DNA of 64,000 nucleotides from CPC320 sp002684375 (GCA_965662545.1 CBFIHZ010000019.1:14443-78442); one strand, 5' to 3'; shown: positions 8,432 to 16,997, counted from the stretch's first letter. Numbers and translations are program-made. Notes: a model not told the origin generated them from the sequence alone.

Positions 8432-8659
8432 ATGGCAACCAAACCATTTTTCCGCCGCCGCAAAGTGTGCCCATTCTCAGGCGATAATGCACCTGCGATC
8501 GACTATAAAGACACACGCCTGTTGCAACGCTATATCTCAGAGCGCGGCAAAATTGTGCCATCACGGATCACCGCCGTCTCGGCGAAAAAACAGCGCGAAC
8601 TGGCCCGTGCGATCAAGCGTGCGCGCTTTCTCGCCCTGTTGCCATACGCCGTGAAATAA
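8432..8659 (+). CDS. rpsR: 30S ribosomal protein S18
   Basis: Partner of S6 in the small subunit. The 75-residue sequence has the expected basic composition and the conserved blocks DYKDTRLLQRYISERGKI and TAVSAKKQRELARAIKRARFLALLPY. One Cys (KVCPF) remains in the N-terminal part, so it is not the four-Cys zinc form. It follows rpsF after 28 bases, with GAAAGGA before the ATG. Confidence 0.98.
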   Translation: MATKPFFRRRKVCPFSGDNAPAIDYKDTRLLQRYISERGKIVPSRITAVSAKKQRELARAIKRARFLALLPYAVK

Positions 8660-8669
8660 GGAGGCAGAC

Positions 8670-9302
8670 ATGCAAGTTATTCTTCTTGAACGGGTCGCTA
8701 AACTGGGTCAGATGGGCGATGTCGTCGATGTTAAACCCGGCTATGCGCGCAACTATCTTTTGCTGCAAGGCAAAGCTCTGACCGCATCACAAGCAAACAT
8801 CGCGGCCTTCGAAGGGCAAAAAGCCCAGCTTGAAGCGCACAACTTGGAAACCAAAACCGAAGCTGAAGCTATGGGTGACAAGTTGAACGGCCAACAGTTC
8901 ATCGTGATTCGCCAAGCCTCGGATGCAGGGTCGCTTTACGGGTCAGTCACCACACGCGATGCCGCCGAAGCCGCCACCGCAGACGGGTTTTCAGTCGATC
9001 GCAAACAGGTGTATTTGATCAAACCAATCAAAGAACTCGGCGTGCATGAAGTGCGTGTCGTGCTGCACCCAGAGGTCGAGGCCATCATCAGTGTGAACGT
9101 TGCGCGTTCGGTTGAAGAAGCCGAATTACAAGCCTCAGGCAAGTCTATCCAAGAACTGGCCGCGGAAGAAGAAGCCGCCGCAGAGTTTGAAATCTCTGAG
9201 CTGTTTGACGATATCGGCGCCGCAGCATCGGAAGACATTGATGATGCGCCAGCACCTGCTGCCGCTGATGATGAGAACAAAGAAGACAAAGACGACGCCT
9301 AA
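8670..9302 (+). CDS. rplI: 50S ribosomal protein L9 with acidic C-terminal extension
   Basis: Large-subunit protein that binds 23S rRNA at the base of the L1 stalk and helps frame maintenance. The N-terminal rRNA-binding signature GYARNYLL is near residue 25, and the long helix and C-terminal domain follow. At 210 residues it is about 60 longer than the E. coli protein because of an acidic, Ala-rich tail (DDIGAAASEDIDDAPAP and further), as is common in Rhodobacterales. AAGGAGG precedes the ATG. It is the last gene before a strong terminator. Confidence 0.97.
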   Translation: MQVILLERVAKLGQMGDVVDVKPGYARNYLLLQGKALTASQANIAAFEGQKAQLEAHNLETKTEAEAMGDKLNGQQFIVIRQASDAGSLYGSVTTRDAAEAATADGFSVDRKQVYLIKPIKELGVHEVRVVLHPEVEAIISVNVARSVEEAELQASGKSIQELAAEEEAAAEFEISELFDDIGAAASEDIDDAPAPAAADDENKEDKDDA

Positions 9303-9333
9303 ATCAGGGTTACGTCCGCCCTTTAAAGTCAAG

Positions 9334-9368
9334 ACCGCGTGCAGCGTTCACCTGCGCGCGGTTTTTTT
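9334..9368 (+). terminator. Rho-independent terminator of the rpsF-rpsR-rplI operon
   Basis: A stem of 11 pairs (ACCGCGTGCAG against CTGCGCGCGGT, one G-U pair) with a six-base loop is followed directly by seven T. It lies 32 bases after the rplI stop. Confidence 0.9.
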
Positions 9369-9405
9369 GTGTCCGCAGTTCATAAGTTTCTTGTAATAAA
9401 CCCAG

Positions 9406-9433
9406 CAATATGTAACCTTGAGGTTACATATTG
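9406..9433. promoter_or_regulatory. 28-bp perfect palindrome, probable operator
   Basis: Two perfect 13-base arms (CAATATGTAACCT and its reverse complement) flank the dinucleotide TG. The palindrome ends 30 bases before the ATG of the membrane-protein gene at 9464, whose partner encodes an XRE-type repressor. A weak -35 (TTGAGG, 9419-9424) lies inside the right half, followed 18 bases later by TTTATT, so a bound dimer would cover the promoter. Autoregulation by the XRE protein is the simplest inference. Confidence 0.7.
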
Positions 9434-9463
9434 TAAGATTTGTTTATTTTAGGAGTTTCAAAC

Positions 9464-9874
9464 ATGCTTTCATCGGAAAAAATAGCGCGCCTTCGAAGTT
9501 TTTCGTTTGGCGCCACCGGCTTAATCTGTATGCTTTACGCCCTGCTAGTTGTTTTCACCGGGCAGCCAGATCCCATGCCTTGGTGGCTTCCAGGTTCCGT
9601 CGGTTTGCTGAGTGCCGTTCTTATTTTCGGCAAATTTCACCGCGCGGACCCAGTCTCGGTACAGCAGGCCACAGACGAACTGTTCAAACGCAACGCTGCG
9701 ATAGCCCATCGGTTTGGGTTTTGGAGTGCCCTGCTGCTCTATCCGTTTTTCGGTTTTTTAATTGCCACCGGTGTGATCTCTCTCACCTTGGCCTTCCCGA
9801 TCATGGGCACTTTAACCGCAGCGGCCTATTTGCTGTCATTCGCGATCTTGAGCGAGTGGCCCAGTGCCGGGTGA
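9464..9874 (+). CDS. Small integral membrane protein paired with an XRE regulator
   Basis: A 136-residue protein with four likely membrane helices (about residues 13-33, 41-57, 86-104, 109-130) separated by a short charged loop containing KFHRADPVSVQQATDELFKRN. I do not recognise a named family with certainty; similar two-gene sets of a DUF-type membrane protein and a 65-70 residue HTH protein are widespread. AGGAG eight bases upstream supports ATG 9464. The stop overlaps the next gene, so translation is coupled. A regulatory or sensing role for the pair is inference from context. Confidence 0.75.
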   Translation: MLSSEKIARLRSFSFGATGLICMLYALLVVFTGQPDPMPWWLPGSVGLLSAVLIFGKFHRADPVSVQQATDELFKRNAAIAHRFGFWSALLLYPFFGFLIATGVISLTLAFPIMGTLTAAAYLLSFAILSEWPSAG

Positions 9875-10070
9875 GTTACAAAACAATTTGAAAAAATATC
9901 GCACTGCGGCTGATTTAACCCAAGCCGCACTGGCAGATCAGGTCCGCGTATCGCGCAAAACCATAAATACCATCGAGAACGGTGTGTTTGTCCCCTCAAC
10001 CGTTTTGGCGCTTAGGCTGGCGCAACACCTAAAGGTGTCAGTGCATGACTTGTTCGAGCTGAGACTTTAA
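9864..10070 (+). CDS. XRE-family helix-turn-helix regulator
   Basis: A 68-residue protein that is essentially one HTH domain: KYRTAADLTQAALADQVRVSRKTI followed by NTIENGVFVPSTVLALRLAQHLKVSVHDLFEL. This is the compact YozG-like repressor type. It starts with GTG inside the end of the preceding gene (11-base overlap). The pair is preceded by a 28-bp palindrome that is a good candidate for its binding site. No ligand domain is present, so any signal would have to come through the membrane partner or a competing protein. Confidence 0.88.
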   Translation: MPGELQNNLKKYRTAADLTQAALADQVRVSRKTINTIENGVFVPSTVLALRLAQHLKVSVHDLFELRL

Positions 10071-10111
10071 ATCTATGCAGCCTGAATCAGCCAAACAATG
10101 AAGTTGCGGCT

Positions 10112-10135
10112 CCCAAGGTTCCTGCGGGCCTTGGG
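10112..10135. terminator. Hairpin between convergent genes
   Basis: CCCAAGG and CCTTGGG form a perfect seven-pair stem with a ten-base loop in the 65-base gap between the XRE gene and the convergent TRAP permease. There is no T-run on either side, so it is a weak or bidirectional terminator at best. Confidence 0.4.
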
Positions 10136-11533
10136 TCACACCAACGAAGGCAACCAAAGTACGATCTGCGGAAATGTCACAAGCAGTGCAATTGTCACGG
10201 CATCCGCTATGAAAAATGGCATCACACCTTTGAACACATCCTGAACACTGAGATCATCTCGTACGCCGGCAACCACAAAGCAATTCAACCCGATAGGCGG
10301 CGTAATAAGACAGAATTCGGCCATTTTCACCACCAAAATGCCAAACCAAATCGCGCACATCGTGCCGGACATACCAAAGGCACTGTCTGCTGCAGAGACA
10401 AATTCGCCGCCGTTTAATGCCATAACAGCCGGATACACCACCGGCAGCGTCAACAGCAGCATGCCAATCGCATCCATAAACATGCCCAGCACAGCATAGC
10501 CCAACAGAATACAAATCAGTATTAACATCGGCGACATTTCAAGCCCAGTTATCCAATCAGAAAACGCATCTGGCAATTTGGCAAATCCCAAGAAACGCAC
10601 ATAAATCAGAACACCCCAGATGATGGTAAAGATCATCACAGTCAATTTTGCGGTTTCCAGCAACGCCTCTTTCATTTGTTTCCAACGCATACCGCGATAG
10701 AGCGCCATCACAAAAATGATAAAGGCCCCGATCGCCCCACCTTCGGTGGGCGTGCCCCAAGCATCGCCAAACGGATTATAGACAAAGAAAATAATGATCA
10801 CCACGACCGCCACAATTGGCAGAGCCGGCGGCAGGCTTTCAAAGCGCTGTTTCCAGGTAAACCCAGACACCGGCGGACCAACAGTTTTAAACGTAACAGC
10901 AATACCAATGATCAAACCGGCATAGACAACCGCCGAAAACGCTCCGGGAATAAAACCCGCCAACAGCAGTTTGCCCACATCCTGCTCGACGATGATCGCA
11001 TAGATCACCAAAATAGCCGAAGGCGGGATCAATGAGGCCAACGTGCCTCCGGCCGCCACAACACCGGCTGCGAATTGCTTGTTATAGCCAATTTTCAGCA
11101 TCTCGGGGATAGCAATACGCGCAAACACCGCCGCGGTGGCCACCGACGCCCCTGATACCGCCGCGAAGCCAGCTGTTGCAAACACGGTCGAGACGGCCAA
11201 CCCGCCCGGCACCCAAGCGATCCAGCGCTTGGCAGCTTCGAATAATGCAATGGTCAGTCTAGCGTAATAGGCCAGATAGCCGATTAAAATAAACACAGGG
11301 ATCAAGCTTAGCACTTGTGCACTGACTTTTGAATGTGGGGTCAAACCGGCCACTTTCACACTGATTTGAAACGCTTTCCAAAACTTTTCCGGCGCATAGT
11401 CAAACCCGTTCCAGCGCAGCCATACAAGACCGACAAACCCGGCCATACCAGCGGCAAACGCCACCCGCATCCCCAGCACGACCATGACCAGCATGCCACC
11501 GCTGACCCATAAGCCGATTGAAATACTGTCCAT
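10136..11533 (-). CDS. dctM: TRAP transporter large permease (DctM type)
   Basis: The ion-coupled membrane subunit of a tripartite ATP-independent periplasmic transporter. The 465 residues are mostly membrane helices (12 or so), with family stretches such as GASVATAAVFARIAIPEMLKIGYNK, GGTLASLIPPSAILVIYAI and the C-terminal LITPPIGLNCFVV. It is the last gene of a dctP-dctQ-dctM operon and overlaps dctQ by one base. Substrate unknown; the family moves carboxylates and related organic acids. Confidence 0.92.
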   Translation of the reverse strand: MDSISIGLWVSGGMLVMVVLGMRVAFAAGMAGFVGLVWLRWNGFDYAPEKFWKAFQISVKVAGLTPHSKVSAQVLSLIPVFILIGYLAYYARLTIALFEAAKRWIAWVPGGLAVSTVFATAGFAAVSGASVATAAVFARIAIPEMLKIGYNKQFAAGVVAAGGTLASLIPPSAILVIYAIIVEQDVGKLLLAGFIPGAFSAVVYAGLIIGIAVTFKTVGPPVSGFTWKQRFESLPPALPIVAVVVIIIFFVYNPFGDAWGTPTEGGAIGAFIIFVMALYRGMRWKQMKEALLETAKLTVMIFTIIWGVLIYVRFLGFAKLPDAFSDWITGLEMSPMLILICILLGYAVLGMFMDAIGMLLLTLPVVYPAVMALNGGEFVSAADSAFGMSGTMCAIWFGILVVKMAEFCLITPPIGLNCFVVAGVRDDLSVQDVFKGVMPFFIADAVTIALLVTFPQIVLWLPSLV

Positions 11534-12162
11534 TAGTCGGACCCTTCCAGCACACGCGCTTCATGCGCGGCCTGTTCTGCCACGCTGAGCGTCAGCGGCA
11601 CGGCCACCGGGTTCTCCAATCCCAAGACAAGCGCCCGTCCGTAACCCGCGGCTTGCAACATAAGCCGCAAAGCCAACACGCCAAACGCCACCGGCACTAC
11701 CAGTTTGGACGGCCAGATGGGCAAGCTGATATCAACCGAACTATCGCGACTGCACAGGGGGCGCGCACAATCGAACGAACGGTCAAAGTGTTCCCATGCG
11801 CCCCAAGTCAACGCAAGGATCAGCGCGAGAATCATCAAAACTGAAACCAGCTCGAACAACCAAAGAATCCGTCCCCTCAAAGCTGAGACAAGCATGTCCA
11901 TGCGAATATGCGTGCCGTCGCGTTGAACATATGACACCCCCATAATGGCAATAACCGGCATCGCCGCTTCGATATAGTCGACATATCCCGCCAATGGGGA
12001 CGCAAAAAACTTACGTCCCGTGACCGAATAAACGGCCAAAAACATCAATGAAAAAATCGCGATGCCGCTGATCAAAGCGCAAACCCGCTCGATCGGCAAC
12101 AAAGCCCGGTCCAATCTGCTGAGCAGACTTGAATCCTCCAAAACCGCAGCTGATCCTGCCAT
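11533..12162 (-). CDS. dctQ: TRAP transporter small permease (DctQ type)
   Basis: Four-helix accessory membrane subunit of the TRAP system. The 209 residues show RVCALISGIAIFSLMFLAVYSVTGRK, the mid-protein VQRDGTHIRMDMLV motif that is characteristic of DctQ, and two later helices. It lies between dctP (65 bases upstream, with a hairpin in the gap) and dctM (one-base overlap), so the permeases are translationally coupled to each other but not to dctP. Confidence 0.9.
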   Translation of the reverse strand: MAGSAAVLEDSSLLSRLDRALLPIERVCALISGIAIFSLMFLAVYSVTGRKFFASPLAGYVDYIEAAMPVIAIMGVSYVQRDGTHIRMDMLVSALRGRILWLFELVSVLMILALILALTWGAWEHFDRSFDCARPLCSRDSSVDISLPIWPSKLVVPVAFGVLALRLMLQAAGYGRALVLGLENPVAVPLTLSVAEQAAHEARVLEGSD

Positions 12163-12193
12163 CGCCCGCCCTCTTCGGTCTTGTAAGAAAATG

Positions 12194-12222
12194 AAGAGCC
12201 GTCCCGGTGTGGGACGGCTCTT
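12194..12222 (-). terminator. Intercistronic hairpin between dctP and dctQ
   Basis: AAGAGCCGTCCC and GGGACGGCTCTT form 12 perfect pairs around a five-base loop. On the transcribed strand the element starts a few bases after the dctP stop and is flanked by A/T-rich bases. Such hairpins commonly act as partial terminators or 3'-end protectors that leave more dctP than permease mRNA. Confidence 0.75.
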
Positions 12223-12227
12223 ATTTC

Positions 12228-13244
12228 TTAGTTGGCCGCTTTGGCCTCTGCCAGTGTTTTAACCACCAAATCATACAGTTCCTGACCAGGCAGGCCTTGA
12301 GCTTCCATGTCTGAAATCCAAGCGTCCCGAATAGGATCTGCCGCTTTGGCACGGAATTCCGCAATCACTGAATCAGCAATCTCGACTTTTTTAACACCCT
12401 TTTCGGCCAGAACAGTATCCCAGCGCGCCAGCAAATCGGCATAGTTGGCTAGATAGTGGTCCAATGCGGCGGGGATAGAGCTGTCCAGTGCCTCACGATG
12501 GGCATCAGGCAGCGAGTCATAGGCATCAATGTTAACCACGACGGGGCAGTTTACAGTCCCGGGGTTGAGGTTTGCGGTCCACCAGTCTGCCTGATTGATC
12601 GTGCCAAACGACAAATGCGCATGTTGTGCAAACGCCACTGTGTCAACAACCCCCGATTCCATGGCCTGATAGGCTTCGGTCGCGGTTACCGATGTCGGCA
12701 CACCGCCGACAGCAGCAAAAGCTTTGCCCAAGCCACCGGTGGCACGCACCCGCATGCCTTCAAAATCTGCCAGAGTGTCGCGTGGATCGCCAGTACCCAC
12801 AAGATTATACTGCGGCATGGGAGAGGTCATAAGCAGCTTCGCATTCCATTGCGACATTTCTTCAGTGGCAGCTGGGTGTGCATAAACTGCCGCTGAAACA
12901 GCGACTTCCTGGGCGAGGTTTTCGACGCCAAGGAACGGCAGTTCCAAAACGGTGACGACGCGGTTCTTGTCACGGTGATAACCGGCGCAGAACTGAGCCA
13001 TCTCAAAGGCTCCGATCGAGATGCCGTCGAGGTTTTCTTTGTTTTTCGAAAGACCGCCATAGCTGACATTCATCGTGAACTCGCCATTGGTCTTCGCGCT
13101 TACCAGTTCGGCCAGTTTTTCAACATGCTCGGTAAAGGCGCGACGCTTGCCCCAGACCGATACATTCCATTCGCTCGCAAAGGTCTCGCCGGCGAAAGAT
13201 GCGGCCAAAGCCACAACGGCCAGACGCGATGTCATTTTAATCAT
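12228..13244 (-). CDS. dctP: TRAP transporter substrate-binding protein (DctP family)
   Basis: Periplasmic binding protein that captures the substrate. The 338 residues begin with a signal peptide (Ala-rich core ending FAS), then the DctP fold: SVWGKRRAFTEHVEKLAELV, FAGYHRD-type segment, and the conserved Arg region GMRVRATGG that in this family salt-bridges a substrate carboxylate. GGGAG lies before the ATG. It is the first gene of its operon and is divergent from a Cache-domain histidine kinase (275 bases between), which may sense the same compound. Confidence 0.92.
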   Translation of the reverse strand: MIKMTSRLAVVALAASFAGETFASEWNVSVWGKRRAFTEHVEKLAELVSAKTNGEFTMNVSYGGLSKNKENLDGISIGAFEMAQFCAGYHRDKNRVVTVLELPFLGVENLAQEVAVSAAVYAHPAATEEMSQWNAKLLMTSPMPQYNLVGTGDPRDTLADFEGMRVRATGGLGKAFAAVGGVPTSVTATEAYQAMESGVVDTVAFAQHAHLSFGTINQADWWTANLNPGTVNCPVVVNIDAYDSLPDAHREALDSSIPAALDHYLANYADLLARWDTVLAEKGVKKVEIADSVIAEFRAKAADPIRDAWISDMEAQGLPGQELYDLVVKTLAEAKAAN

Positions 13245-13300
13245 AATACTCTCCCAAATATTGCGTATATTCTAATCGTATCGTATCTGCTTTTATTGCT

Positions 13301-13316
13301 CTGAACAACTGCTCAG
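13301..13316. promoter_or_regulatory. Imperfect palindrome upstream of dctP
   Basis: CTGAACAACTGCTCAG is symmetric at 12 of 16 positions and lies 57 bases upstream of the dctP start, in the divergent region shared with the histidine kinase. It could be a regulator site. The rest of the 274-base gap shows no sigma-54 type GG/GC promoter that I can defend. Confidence 0.25.
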
Positions 13317-13518
13317 ATCCATCAAAAAGCATATTAATCAGGGCGTAATCTTTTCACTGACACTCTCACTTTGACTTGAAAGTCCTGATAATAACCGACG
13401 TGAATAACAATCCTGAGCCCCGCTTGGAAAGCAATGTCAGCATAAATTCAGTTTATCCCTTTATTTGATAACATGTGAAAAATTTGCGCTCTGGTGATGT
13501 TTCTGGCACGCTGGCCCC

Positions 13519-15453
13519 ATGAAATCAGTGCGCCTTCATCTTCTGGTTCTGGCCCTGCTGCCGTTGGTTGTTTTGATCCCAACGCTGTTGACCTTCGGCA
13601 TGGCACGTTGGACTGCCAGTTTTAATGCGCTTTTGATCACCAATGTTGCAAGTGACCTGCGGATCGCGGAACAATACCTCCAGCGCATCATGGCTCAGAG
13701 TAGCTCTGACATTCAGGCCATCGCGGGATCAGTTTCCTTTGCACAGGCGCGCGAAAAACCTGCTGTACTTGAGCGCTATCTCGATGAACAACGCCAAAGA
13801 CTAGGGTGGGATTTTTTGTACCACCTAACCAATATCCAGAGCAAGGACGCCGCCGCACAATGGCCAGTCATCGCCACCGCTGCGGCTGGTGGCAGCCAAA
13901 CCTCAATCGATATTTTCCATGCCGAGGACCTTAACGCCCGCTCGGCAACGCTTGCGCGCCAAGCCTCATTGCCGTTGATCGCCACCGAAGCTGCGGTCCC
14001 AACCCAGCGCAGTTCAGAAGATCGCGGCATGGTCGTTCACAGCGCCACTGCAATTAAAACCCAGCAACACGCTGGTGTCCTGGTTGGCGGCACCCTGTTG
14101 AACCGCAATTTGAACTTTATCGACACGATTAATGCTCTTGTTTACCGGGCAAAGGGCAGCGACAGGCAGGGCACTGCGACGCTGTTTTTGGAGGATGTAC
14201 GCATCAGTACCAATGTGCGTCTGTTCGAGGACGTCCGTGCGCTTGGGACCCGCGTTTCGGCGGCTGTGCGCAGCCGGGTGCTTGACGACGGCCTGACCTG
14301 GCTCGACCGGGCCTTTGTGGTCAATGATTGGTATATCTCGGGGTATCAGCCAATCACCGACAGTTTTGGTAATCGGGTCGGCATGCTGTATGTCGGGTTT
14401 CTTGAAGCGCCATACCGGGCCACTATACGCTCGGCCTATGTGATCAGTTTTGGCGCATTGCTGTTTGTCTTAATTCTGACAGGCCCGCTATTTTTGCGGA
14501 TGGCCCGCGATATATTTTCACCACTCGAACGTATGACCCGCACCATGGAAAAAGTAGAAACAGGCGATCTGGCAGCCCGAATCGGGCCGGTTGGCGCGGA
14601 CAATGAAATCGGCGAGGTCGCCGCGCATCTCGACGCGCTGCTTGATCAGGTTCAGGAGCGTGATAAAGCCCTGCGATCTTGGGCGGACGAGCTCAACAAA
14701 AGGGTCGATCAGCGCACACAAGAATTGCAGAATGCCAATCAAAAACTTGAGGCCACGTTCCAGCAACTGGTGATGTCTGAAAAGCTTGCGTCCATTGGCG
14801 AAATCACCGCCGGTGTCGCGCATGAAATCAACAATCCCGTGGCGGTCATACAGGGCAATATCGACGTCATTCGTACTTTTCTTGGGAAAAATGCCGCAGA
14901 TATATCGACAGAACTCAACCTAATTGATCAGCAGGTGCTGCGCATAGATGCCATCGTCGGAAAGTTACTGCAATTCGCCAGACCAAGCGAATTTGGAACG
15001 TTTGAAGAAACCAGCAACCTCGGACAAATCGTGAAAGACAGCTTGGTGTTGGTCAACCACGTGATATTGAAAGACGGCATCGAAATAGTCTGTGACATCA
15101 CCGAATGTCCAGATGTCAAAATCAGTTCAGGCGAACTGCAACAAGTGGTTGTCAATCTGATTATGAACAGCCTGCAGGCCATGACGGGCCAAGGTGTGCT
15201 GACGATCTCAAGCCATCCTTGCGATCGCAACGGGATTGCCGGCGCCTCTATCATCGTTGCCGATACCGGAACTGGCATCCCTCCAGACAAGATTAAAACC
15301 GTGTTCGATCCGTTCTACACCACAAAACTCGGCGACGGCACCGGATTAGGCCTCTCGATCAGTCAGACATTGATACAGACTGCGGGCGGGCTTATCACCG
15401 TGCGCAATCTATCACCCGTGGGGGCTGCATTCACCGTCTGGCTCCCGGTTTAG
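13519..15453 (+). CDS. Membrane sensor histidine kinase with periplasmic Cache-type domain
   Basis: A 644-residue class I kinase: first membrane helix at about residues 7-29, a periplasmic sensor region of some 270 residues that looks like a Cache domain (with ISGYQPITDSFGNRVGMLYVG before the second helix), second helix about 304-327, HAMP (about 328-385), coiled coil, HisKA with H435 in AGVAHEINNP, and an ATPase domain with DTGTGIP and GDGTGLGLS. It autophosphorylates in response to an external ligand. It converges on the response regulator next door (stop codons overlap), and that regulator is the likely partner. Its divergent neighbour dctP and the nearby formate dehydrogenase are the candidate targets. 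Confidence 0.9.
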   Translation: MKSVRLHLLVLALLPLVVLIPTLLTFGMARWTASFNALLITNVASDLRIAEQYLQRIMAQSSSDIQAIAGSVSFAQAREKPAVLERYLDEQRQRLGWDFLYHLTNIQSKDAAAQWPVIATAAAGGSQTSIDIFHAEDLNARSATLARQASLPLIATEAAVPTQRSSEDRGMVVHSATAIKTQQHAGVLVGGTLLNRNLNFIDTINALVYRAKGSDRQGTATLFLEDVRISTNVRLFEDVRALGTRVSAAVRSRVLDDGLTWLDRAFVVNDWYISGYQPITDSFGNRVGMLYVGFLEAPYRATIRSAYVISFGALLFVLILTGPLFLRMARDIFSPLERMTRTMEKVETGDLAARIGPVGADNEIGEVAAHLDALLDQVQERDKALRSWADELNKRVDQRTQELQNANQKLEATFQQLVMSEKLASIGEITAGVAHEINNPVAVIQGNIDVIRTFLGKNAADISTELNLIDQQVLRIDAIVGKLLQFARPSEFGTFEETSNLGQIVKDSLVLVNHVILKDGIEIVCDITECPDVKISSGELQQVVVNLIMNSLQAMTGQGVLTISSHPCDRNGIAGASIIVADTGTGIPPDKIKTVFDPFYTTKLGDGTGLGLSISQTLIQTAGGLITVRNLSPVGAAFTVWLPV

Positions 15454-16820
15454 ACGTCCCAGCTACTGCATTTTCGATCAATAGTTTTGCGCGATACACC
15501 AAGGCGGCGCGCAGCTTCGGCCCGATTACCGTTGCAACTGTCCAGTACGTTCACGATGTGGCGCTGTTCGACCAGCTCAAGCGTCTCGATTGCCTCGACG
15601 CCGCTGCGCTGCCCGGTGCCAGCAAACTCGTCCGGGAAATGGCCCAGAATGACCGATCTTTCTATTAGGTTACGCAATTCGCGTACATTACCCGGCCAGT
15701 CGTAGCGGCTGAGTTTCAACAAGACCGCATCGTTCAAATCCAACGCGGGCAGGCCTAAAATCCGCGAGAAATGATCCATAAACAGCGTGGCTAACTCAAC
15801 AACATCTTCGGTGCGGTCCCGCAGGGGTGGCATTTCAATCGCCACAACATTCATCCGATGGAACAAATCTGCACGAAATTTACCAGCCGCAACCGCCGCT
15901 GGCAGATCTGCATTGGTTGCAAACAAAAACCGCAGGGTCAATGGGATTTCCCGCTCTGCCCCGGACGGCCTGATACGATGGTCTTCCAGAACTCGCAGCA
16001 AGGTCGCCTGAACCGACTCGGAAAGCTGTGCAACCTCATCCAGAAACAGGGTGCCGTCGTTTGCGTGCAACAGCAATCCATCGTGTCTTGATGTGTCACC
16101 ATCGACCACTCCGAAAAGTTCCTGCGCAATTCGATCGGGCGCTATCGCCGCACAATTCACCGCGACAAAAGGTTTGGAGGCGCGGTTAGACATGCCGTGC
16201 AAAGTGCGGGCGGCAATTTCTTTGCCAGTCCCGCTTTGCCCGGTAAACAGCACAGGCGTCGGCAGAGGCGCCAATTTAGTCAACATCGTCCGTACCGATT
16301 GAATACTCGCCGAGGCCCCCAACAGGCGTCCGCGCGCAGCTTCGCTTTCAACCGACAGCGCGTGCCGCAGCAAGTAGTTGTCCCGCTGCAGAAATTTCCG
16401 GTCCAACACACGGGCAGCTGCAGTCAAAATCTGATTGGCACGAAAGGGTTTGAGGACAAAGTCCGTCACCCCAGAGCGCAGTGCCGTAATCGCCGTCTCA
16501 AGATCTGCATAGGCAGTGATCATAATAATATCTGCGTAAAGCCCAACTTTTCGCTGCTGACTCAGCCATTCAAGTCCCGTACATCCCGGCATAATATTAT
16601 CAAGGATAATCAGATCAAAATGCGCGGTGTCCAAAATAATCGCCGCATCCTTGGGACACGCAGCTTGCGCAACGCGCTTGCAATGCGGCTCAAGCGTCTT
16701 GCTGAGAAAATTGCGCATGCCGGGCTCATCGTCAACGATCAGCACTGAGGCATGACTTAAACTCTCGCCATAGGCATCGTGCTTGGACATCGCTTCGGTA
16801 TCACGATTAACCTGCGACAT
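15450..16820 (-). CDS. NtrC-family response regulator lacking the GAFTGA motif
   Basis: 456 residues: receiver domain with acidic pair DD30-31, phospho-acceptor D74 and Lys124; AAA+ domain with Walker A GQSGTGKE (194-201) and Walker B FLDEV; C-terminal Fis-type HTH (AEAARRLGVSRKTIDRK). After ELFG at 234-237, where sigma-54 activators carry GAFTGA, this protein reads VVDGDTSRHDGL. That loop contacts sigma-54, so this protein probably cannot remodel sigma-54 polymerase. Related proteins without the motif, such as R. capsulatus NtrC, act with the housekeeping polymerase. Its start overlaps the stop of a small membrane protein gene by one base. Confidence 0.9.
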   Translation of the reverse strand: MSQVNRDTEAMSKHDAYGESLSHASVLIVDDEPGMRNFLSKTLEPHCKRVAQAACPKDAAIILDTAHFDLIILDNIMPGCTGLEWLSQQRKVGLYADIIMITAYADLETAITALRSGVTDFVLKPFRANQILTAAARVLDRKFLQRDNYLLRHALSVESEAARGRLLGASASIQSVRTMLTKLAPLPTPVLFTGQSGTGKEIAARTLHGMSNRASKPFVAVNCAAIAPDRIAQELFGVVDGDTSRHDGLLLHANDGTLFLDEVAQLSESVQATLLRVLEDHRIRPSGAEREIPLTLRFLFATNADLPAAVAAGKFRADLFHRMNVVAIEMPPLRDRTEDVVELATLFMDHFSRILGLPALDLNDAVLLKLSRYDWPGNVRELRNLIERSVILGHFPDEFAGTGQRSGVEAIETLELVEQRHIVNVLDSCNGNRAEAARRLGVSRKTIDRKCSSWDV

Positions 16821-16957
16821 TAATCTTCAGTTTCGTTCAACCGCACATCCGAACCACTGTGTACCGCTTGGCTGGAAAAGCCGGCAGCCATCAAAATTGC
16901 GTTGGCAAGGAACGCGATCAGAAAAACAGTCGCAAAGGCGTGTAACATGACCCTCAT
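16820..16957 (-). CDS. 45-residue single-span membrane protein coupled to the response regulator
   Basis: A short frame with GAGG seven bases before the ATG at 16957. It encodes one hydrophobic helix (LHAFATVFLIAFLANAILMAAG, about residues 5-25, given here to show its place) and a polar tail ending VRLNETED. The stop and the next start share one base (TAATG), so translation is coupled to the regulator gene. No family is recognised. Possible roles are a kinase or regulator accessory protein or a small subunit of the membrane complex; both are speculation. Confidence 0.6.
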   Translation of the reverse strand: MRVMLHAFATVFLIAFLANAILMAAGFSSQAVHSGSDVRLNETED

Positions 16958-16997
16958 ATCAAACCTCGTATTTCTTTTCTGAGGGCGTTTATACCAG

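Noticed and set aside
9120..9302. Acidic extension of ribosomal protein L9 as a possible fusion
   Set aside because: Low-complexity acidic tails on L9 are usual in this order.
13505..13522. TGGCACG-like sequence before the histidine kinase gene, resembling a sigma-54 -24 box
   Set aside because: The TTGC part expected four bases later is absent (CCCC instead), and the sequence runs into the start codon, so it cannot be the promoter of this gene.
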